Source: Stratiolaelaps scimitus
Lineage: Eukaryota > Arthropoda > Arachnida > Mesostigmata > Laelapidae
Length of the DNA stretch: 64,000 nt
Direction: 5' to 3'
Assembly: GCA_019614645.1 (NCBI GenBank)
Contig: JABWDB010000035.1
Location: 2,852,001 to 2,916,000, forward strand
The notes below the pieces were generated by a model. The model had not been told where the DNA came from, did not search any database, and worked only from the letters and a program-made list of their open reading frames with translations. Below are positions 56,815-64,000 of the stretch, piece after piece. The translations under genes were made by a program, and so were the position numbers. Position 1 is the stretch's first letter; each line of letters opens with the position of its first letter.

Positions 56815-56975
56815 ACGGTGGCCTCGATGGCTAATGCCCACCTCGCAGGGTCCGTTTGCCACGAAAATCACGATTTGTGGTTAGATTCCTCCGGAAATCG
56901 TGGCTTGGGTGATTTAGGGTTAATATTGCTGTGCCGAAAAATCAGCTGAGTGAGGGTCAGCTGCGATAAGAATAA
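56815..56975 (+). repeat. tRNA-derived SINE with the shared tail
   Basis: Head with A-box-like TGGCCTCGATGG and B-box-like GGTTAGATTCC, ending AGCTGAGTGAGGGTCAGCT. This links a tRNA-type head to the palindromic tail of the other copies. A similar head (GTGGCCTGAGTGGCTAATG) lies alone near 52580. Confidence 0.6.
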
Positions 56976-57017
56976 AAACGGATTGCTTGACATCGACACA
57001 CCCTGGCGACCCCATAA

Positions 57018-57150
57018 ATAAATTCTCCAGGCTGACCCACAGCGAACATTTAACGTCCAGGGTACTGCTTTCGGCATTGCTTCATAAGACGGACAACCCC
57101 TTGAAATACAAATGTGCCACGGTGGGGTTCGAACCATGCCGATTCTGAGG
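57018..57150 (-). repeat. SINE copy, near complete
   Basis: On minus: GGTTCGAACCCC B box (57127-57138), then the ATTTG...GTCCGTCTTATGAAGC body, then GTACC, ACGTTAAATG and the GGGTCAGCC tail. Confidence 0.75.
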
Positions 57151-57520
57151 AACACGATTTACAATAGCAAACAGCTACTTCTACACGGGGCGGAATTCTC
57201 TAGTTGCTGGGGTTTCTCTATCGAAACATACTGCTACTGTCCCCTGTCGACCATTTCGGTCAGCTGTTTAGCTCAGATATCATCTAGCATCAACAAGTCC
57301 ATCAACGATGGTAAGAATCTTCAACTCTGATCGAAGCGTTTGGTTTCTCCCACCAGGAACTGCCAGGTCGACTTGAATAATCCTGTTACATGTGAGTTTG
57401 CTGATGGAATTTGTTCAAATATTGACGACGCCTCGCCAAACCGAAGCGGTCCGTAGTTTAGAATCATAAGTCTAGTCATCTTCAAGTTTCCTTCTGTGTA
57501 TCTTCGTGAAGCACTCACTA

Positions 57521-57570
57521 AGGTTTTCGGGCTAACTCTCAGCCAGCATTTAACGTCCACGGTACACACG
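57521..57570 (-). repeat. SINE 3' fragment
   Basis: On minus: TACCGTGGACGTTAAATG, then CTGGCTGAGAGTTAGCCCGAAAA. 5'-truncated. Confidence 0.7.
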
Positions 57571-58740
57571 GAAGCACTTACTGTCGCTAGCGCAACGACT
57601 ATTTCGTGCAAGGAAATTTCGTGCAGGGCTCCCATGGAGGGCTGTGTTTCCTTTTGAACTCTGCACGGCGGTGAACGCTCGGTGAGGACTTGCCTTATAC
57701 TAAAAGCTATGAACGTAAATATATATGTAAATAATTTATTTATTTGCTTTTACATACAACTCTATAACTCACTCAAGTATCGTATTCGTTCCCAATTATT
57801 TTTTTATTGCCAGCGGCGATTCGTGCTTTAGTTTTTGTTGTATCACTAAGCAGATTTTTGCATATCTCCAATTCGTACCACTACTGGTACTGCCACTACC
57901 ACAACTAGTACAGCATATGATAGGCTTGCTTCGCTTCGAGATGCCGACTAGTTCCATTTTTGTTCTAACAGTGTCTGGGAGTCGTTTCTAGCTGCCAGTC
58001 AGTCTAGCCACCACAAGCAGAAAAGTGCAAGCAACGTTCGAGGTTGGTCGGCGGAGCGATCTTTCCTTCAATTGATTTATCTTTCCCTTTGGCCGTGCTG
58101 GTCTATATCTGCGTAGGGAGATTTGACACGGGCGTAGGTGCAGACTTCGATGTCTGCCTAGCAGCGCCACCATATCTTTTCCCATCTGTGTGGCCCTGCA
58201 TCGTTTTCAGTTCTTTCTCTCCCTCTCTCTCTGTCTCTCTCTCTGTCTCTAGCGAGTGCTCACTTCGCTTCGCGTTCCAGCTGGCAGATGTTTGGTCAGA
58301 GTCCCGGTTCAAACATCACCTCCTCATCTGCGTTACCTGGTATGCCGCTACCCTTGTAACAGCTGTCCAAGTTTTCGGCTATGTGTTCGGGCGACGCGGC
58401 AATCTGGTGAAGGACCTTAGTTTGTCCATTTTTCTGTTAGCTCCCAACCACCATGAGATGTTCGCCGCACTGAGATTGAAAAATGCACCTTGCAGCCTCA
58501 TATCTACAAGCAGTAATTGCATGAGAGAAATCACGGGCAAATTAAAAATGAAATGTTCTCCTTTCAAAAACAAAAATAACGAATATCAAACACCACGCGT
58601 CTATGATTAACATTCATGCATTCGACCACATCGTAGGTGTAGCAGAAATGGTGTTGGTGGGGGGGAGGTCTAAGTATGCTGATGTATCGAAGCAGCTGAG
58701 CAGTGGACTAAAGTACATTATTCGAATAGACTCACAGCCT

Positions 58741-58843
58741 TAAGCATGTAGCGTCCACGGTACAACTGCTTTCGGCATTGCTCCATAAGACGGACCCCTT
58801 TTAAATGCAGATGTGCAACGGCGGAGACCAAACCCCTTGCACC
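58741..58843 (-). repeat. SINE copy lacking the tail
   Basis: On minus: GGGGTTTGGTCTCC (B-box-like), GCACATCTGCATTTAAAAGG, the GTCCGTCTTATGGAGC body, and GTACCGTGGACGCTACATGC, after which similarity stops. Confidence 0.7.
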
Positions 58844-59184
58844 TACGTGTCTCGTGCGGTTGCAAGGAGCACACGAATGCACAACACGTATGCGATGGAC
58901 TACGTCTTGCTCTGTTGACCTTGACGATAACAGATTGGGCACACACTCGACTAATTTTCTGCTCGGCAACTAAGCTCACTAGTACTACTATTACTATTCT
59001 ACATTTTGTTGAATTAGTGGAAACAGGATGCTGTGCGATCCGGGTTGCATTTGCGGATGGTACAGTGCCCACATGTGTCGACAAGCGGCTGGCCAATGCC
59101 CTCGAATTGCGTTCCTATAGCAATAATCCTCCCTTAATCATATTGATCTTGTTGTAATCCGTGTCAATATCGCTGTTGCGTTCT

Positions 59185-59187
<3 letters not shown>

Positions 59188-59219
<32 letters not shown>
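59188..59219. repeat. TA microsatellite
   Basis: About 16 TA units. Confidence 0.93.
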
Positions 59220-59221
<2 letters not shown>

Positions 59222-61570
59222 TTTACTGCCGACGTGTTTGCATGTTAGACGAAATTCACTGGCTCCTTTTAGGGCTGTTGGATGCATCGGTAAACGGACT
59301 GCCGAGCGTCTAAAGCTGTCACATAGCTGCCGTAATGGAACAAACCAACACGGAAGCTTTCATCTCGAAGGCACATGCTGTTTGTTGACTGTTTCGCGGC
59401 CATCCTTCAATGGAGTGCTCCCGGGAACGATGGCTGGATGCGACGTTAGCTGGGGGTATGGTATGGTCGAAACAGATGCTGACTAATCGCCAAATATTGC
59501 CGACGGCGACGTCGCGATCGCACGACACTGGACTGGGCCCTACATTTGGTGTTCTGAAGTCTCGCTAGGACTCATTTTTCTTGTTCAGCTGACCCTCAGC
59601 CTTTCCCTTACTAGGATACACGCCTCAGTAGCACCCGACGTGAACAGTTATAGACTGTCAGCATGCAGTAATAGTTTCGAAATTCAATACTCGTAATCAA
59701 AGGGAATAGGTAAAAAAATAAACGTATATCCGAGCGTACCTTTCGCAGTCCTCCCTTGGGCATCATGTCTACTGATACCATAGGAAGTTTCTGTCTTCAT
59801 TGGTTGCTTCTTTGCTAAAACTTTCGACCCATTTTGTCAATGTACAGGCTTTGAAGGCAATGTTATTATCAGGTTGGTATTGTTGGTCAGTAGACTAGCC
59901 ATCACCTGAGATGACCTTCCGTAGTTCCGGAATAAATTGGCTATTATTAGGTTAAGGCGCGGGCTTTTCTGGATCAGAACAGGAAAGAACAGCAGCTGAA
60001 CTCTGCAGCGTAAGGCAACAGGAAAGACGAATCGATAGGTTATATTTAGTATCTGCCGAGTCTGCCTTTTAAGTAACGCAGTAACGCAATAACTCGGATG
60101 GCAGAGCATCGACCCACAAAGATTTTTCAAGCTCTTTCGAATCTCAGTTAGCGAGTGGACATCACCTTACTTCTGCGCTAACTATCGATATCCGAAGGCT
60201 CTTCTTTTGACACCTCAGATCAGTGATTACAAATACTATCTAGTACTTCGAACAATAGCATTATCACAGTCTTTATAGATGAAAGCGTCAGAGAAAAAAA
60301 TCAGTTTCTCACAACGGCGCATACGCATCCCGCATATAACTATGTTACAGATCGGCAAATATTTCCGCGTACGTCAGCGAAGTAGGCGGACATATAAAAG
60401 TATCAGACACTTCCATTCTCCTCTAAATCGCACGTTCCGCCTCTTCAAAGGACTTGGCATTGAATCATGCAAGATATCTGATCCCTACACTTACATTATG
60501 ACTTGAAGCGTATATCCCAATTAGAGTGAACTCTTGAATCTTTGAAGCTGTCATTTACACGGGTGGAAGGGGGTACGCTGGAGGGGAGGGACGAATCCGA
60601 TGGGAAGTGGAGAAAGGAGGCCTTTCGAGGAGGCCTGTGACGGAGGCGCCAGCTGGCCCCGCCTTCTTAAAAACCAACTTGGATTGGGCTGGCGTATTTA
60701 CCTGATACCTAATTCTATATCAATTTCCGGTACACGCGACTGTTCGTTCTCCGGGAGGGCAGCATGATTTTCAATTTAGTTTCACTAGACGACTGGCTCA
60801 AACTCGAAGCTGTGACCTAACTAAATTTACGCTTAAAACACCTAAACTACCCCTTTGCTCGATCCACCGGAACGACAGGCACTGAGCTTCCGTGTACGAA
60901 CCTGCTCTGGCGGATGCTATGAGCTAGACTAATAAAGACGTAATCTATTAATCCGTCTAAAATCTGAAAGCTTGCTTGTAGGCCGAAAATAGAGGTTAGA
61001 GATCACTAGTAGATGAGTGAACGATACTGAGCAGGCCCTCAAGAAAGCATATCTGGCTGTAAACATACAATAAAACATTTTGACAGAGCAACGGCAAGCT
61101 CAGACAAGCTCAGAAGTGAGGTCACAATGTAAAGAGACTGAAACACGAATCCAATTTCATCGTTCTCATAAACTGCCAAGTAAAAGATTAATTTTAGATA
61201 ACGCTCGTTTGCTTGCTTGCATGCATGAAAGCAGAGACATCGACAGGACCAACATAGGTAGAAGCACTACGCCATCAGTGGGAAGAACATCACCCCCGTA
61301 CCCTTAAAACTAATGGGGCATATGAACGATTGGTGGCATTTACTAAAACGAGTTGTTTGTTACTTCAACGCCGGGGTGCGATACCTCCCTGTTGAGTGCT
61401 GTTTTTGAAGTTCCGTTTTAACATGTTATGAAATATTAAGTTCAGACGTTTTTTTTTTATATTTGAACTATGTTGAAAACACGCGACTTCATGTTTGATT
61501 AAGTGCAGATACATGATTGCATCTTACTGGATTATGTTTCTGAGCTCTCTCGACGTATCAGTTTGGCCAC

Positions 61571-62134
61571 GTGATGCGGACTGTAATTAGGAAATTGTAC
61601 AGTGCGCATTGCCATCCAACAGAATGTTCTCGACAAGCAACAATTTCTTATCAAGGCGAAGGCAAACGCAACCTTAACCTTACTAGCCTTAACGATGCCC
61701 TCGCTTTTGACACAGCTCTATTAATTAAGTTTGTGATACCCCTAGTCGTTGATTCGCATGGGCGTGGCTCGAATGCGGCGCAAATGATAAGGTATTTCTA
61801 AAAAATGAAGTTACTCACTTTCCTTTATGTGCGTCTTCATCTAGGCCATCGTGTGGCAGAGACACGCCTCGTCCCTCGTATAGAATATAAGAACTCCTTT
61901 ATTTTCAGCCAAGGCGACCATTATGAAAATCGCTGTGGTGTACACATGCATTGGTGTACAATAATTTTTTGTTCTTTAATGATATATTTATACTGTCCAT
62001 TTTGCATCTCACTACTGATGGATCTCTCTCATACTGATTTCGAGAATATCATCAGAGAGATCGCGCAATCCTCCAACCACAAATATATAGGGATGGCCAC
62101 TATAACTGTATGTTACCTAGGAAGTCTGGGGTGA
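61571..62134 (+). other. Open frame with one stop, unrecognised
   Basis: 188 codons in one frame with a single TAA at 61799. A hydrophobic stretch (IIFCSLMIYLYCPFCISLLM) resembles a membrane helix. No family likeness or splice support; a chance frame is possible. Confidence 0.18.
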
Positions 62135-62685
62135 CTGAGAAGGAAAGTAGCTGGGAGTCAGCTAACCACGCCATCTGCGTACGGTAAGGAGGATGTGTGG
62201 TGCTCGTGACTGGACTTGTACACATGTCACCGCCGTAACTGAAGGAATGCGCTCAGCGATACCGAGAAGGGCAGTGCTGTTGAACCTCTTCAGCAGTTCC
62301 AGAAGAGGGGGCCGTCACGGTGTTGTCATGCATTAGCATGGCAACACCCCCTTAAAAAAAGTGTATGTTGCCTAAATGATACAACAACACATTGAGGTAC
62401 GGATAGTTTAGCATTTCGTTTTTTTTTATCACATCACTTTGATACCTTTTCAATGGAAAGTTACAATAGTTCCCTATTACCATGACTATCACTGTAACTG
62501 TATAATTTGAGGTTATCAGCATACTATTTGTGAGGCCATACATTCGGCGCAGCGTCGCTTGAGTTTGATTTCTGTTTCACTGAGACGCCAGTTGCGCACA
62601 CAAAACAGACCAGGTCATCTTTAGTGAGTCACCGAATGGCCGCTCCGCTGTCAGTTATATTCTGTCTGTACTGTTATGGTGTATT

Positions 62686-62733
62686 GGACGTGGACGTTAA
62701 ATGTTGGCTGAGAGTCAGCCCGAAAAAGTTTAT
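62686..62733 (+). repeat. 5'-truncated SINE insertion with perfect 13-bp target-site duplication
   Basis: GTTATGGTGTATT occurs at 62673-62685 and again at 62734-62746, exactly flanking a 48-bp insert. The insert begins GGACGTGGACGTTAAATG and ends GCTGAGAGTCAGCCCGAAAA plus AGTTTAT. This fixes the 3' end of the family. Confidence 0.9.
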
Positions 62734-64000
62734 GTTATGGTGTATTTAACAGGAGCTGGCACACCTACCGACGATAGCAAAGCCTATGCTTGAAAGAGGT
62801 TTCCAAGAGAAATGAACCGCGAAGTAGATGGAACGAACGGTCAGCTCTCAAATCCGACTACTGAATATCCTGGTCACGGCACCATGTGGAAAACATGGGT
62901 GGGCCCAAATTCTGTGCTGGATTAAATCTTCTGAATAATCTGAAGGAAGAAATATCCAGGAGCGATCTGGTATAATGACAAAATTTCGCTCGAATCTTTG
63001 ATGCAATCCAAAGCAAATGTGATCATAATTGAAAACGGTTTCTCCCTCAAGGGGGGGGGGGTCTCAGCTGGCAAATCGAGATAGCAGGACACCTCTGGTA
63101 ATACCAAACCATAGAGACATACTTTCATTTGTCTTTAGCGATTCCAACATGCGAAATACGTCTCGTAATCGAGGAGAGCGATCGCGTTATCTGAGGAGGT
63201 GGTGTTCAGTGGTGCAGGCGGTGACACTCTGACACGGTGCCTTGGTAAAGTAAAGCATGACATGGCGATGGCTACTGATTCGTCGTCTGCGATACTCTTA
63301 TACGCCGGTCTATCATATGTGGTATCGGCTCGTCAATCATCATCTGTTGCTGAACCTTTAATAATAATAACAAACACTTTATTCAAAGGTATAATATAAT
63401 TGCTACAAGTCTCACTTATGTGCATTTATGTTTCATATTCGAAGAGTTCGTCAGCTATTATGAATATAGAAGCTCAACTGTTACGTTTTGCTCGATACCA
63501 TGATTGCCACTACTCTAATTGCCCTAGAGGCACGCAGTTATTTCAAACTTAACCTGGCCTCGTGCACCCAAATGTTGCAAATACCCATAAAAATTGACAC
63601 CCAACACCGAATTTTGAACACAGGGGATTGAACCTCAACTTGACCCACCAATCCTAACCAGGAAAACTGCAGGACCCTCCCTCGCGGACAGGACAAAACC
63701 GCGTGGTCGAAACATCTATTTCGGTTCTGGTTTTGGCTTCGGTCAGCTCGTGAATATATAAATTGTTTGCAATGAGCGTACGGCTGTACTTGGTCTACTA
63801 AGAACTAGAGGGTGTTGATATTATTCCGCTGCCCTCTAGATCTGGTCATCAGGCGACTTGATTCCACGTCCCATACCAAACTGAAGACATGAGGGTATGT
63901 GATGATGAATTGAACTTTTACAAAGGGGAAGAGCATTAGCCTCTCCCTCTTAAAAAACAGATAAGGCAGCTACAATGATCGGATAATTTTATATCTTTAT

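Larger units (their letters stand above)
52367..64000. other. Gene-poor stretch with SINE cluster
   Basis: I find no convincing gene in this 11.6-kb stretch. It contains several SINE copies, a 22-bp minisatellite, a GC-rich hairpin and a TA run (59188-59219), listed separately. A frame at 61571-62134 has one stop in 188 codons and no family likeness. An open frame at 58044-58610 crosses a CT repeat and is probably chance. Confidence 0.55.

Noticed and set aside
58044..58610. 188-codon plus frame
   Set aside because: It starts at TTG, crosses a CT microsatellite, and has no ATG until late and no recognisable domain.

Overview
This is a eukaryotic nuclear window, not a bacterial or phage one. 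Genes are split by GT-AG introns, coding density is low, and there are many TA, AC, GA and ATT microsatellites, tRNA-derived SINEs, a Tc1-type DNA transposon and decayed retroelements. Protein similarity and repeat types suggest an arthropod. A small-genome chelicerate such as a mite is my guess, but that part is inference.

Layout. (1) 1-6702, plus strand: the 3' part of a coiled-coil protein gene, three exons at 2883-3203, 5381-5530 and 6100-6702; its 5' exons are not recognised. (2) 6703-13995: non-coding, rich in simple repeats. (3) 13996-39333, minus strand: a complete DEAD-box RNA helicase of the DDX5/Dbp2 type in eight exons over 25 kb. All exon phases agree and give a 515-residue protein with every helicase motif. 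Its 15-kb intron (19393-34407) holds decayed elements: an unusual reverse-transcriptase element (about 19560-21060), an R1/I-like LINE endonuclease piece (31327-31734, minus), and a broken, unrecognised coding stretch (31884-34106, plus) that may be an endogenous viral element. A further open stretch with a membrane anchor lies in the next but one intron upstream (36797-37576). (4) 39430-45590: intergenic, with a minisatellite and a degenerate Tc1 transposon (about 41094-42550) whose transposase carries a 76-nt spliceosomal-type intron. (5) 45593-52366, plus strand: the complete PCNA gene, three exons encoding 261 residues, with a perfect palindromic E2F site upstream and a poly(A) signal downstream. 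Intron 1 carries two SINE pieces in opposite orientation; intron 2 carries a 396-codon antisense open frame. (6) 52367-64000: no convincing gene, but a cluster of SINE copies, two of them with perfect 13-bp and 15-bp target-site duplications.

The two complete genes are unrelated housekeeping genes: RNA remodelling, and the replication sliding clamp. Divergent orientation (helicase leftwards, PCNA rightwards) leaves about 6 kb between their 5' ends. The most interesting material is the repeat and fossil layer: the possible viral fossil at 32-34 kb, the SINE family with a shared palindromic 3' tail, the intron in the Tc1 transposase, and the long antisense frame inside PCNA.
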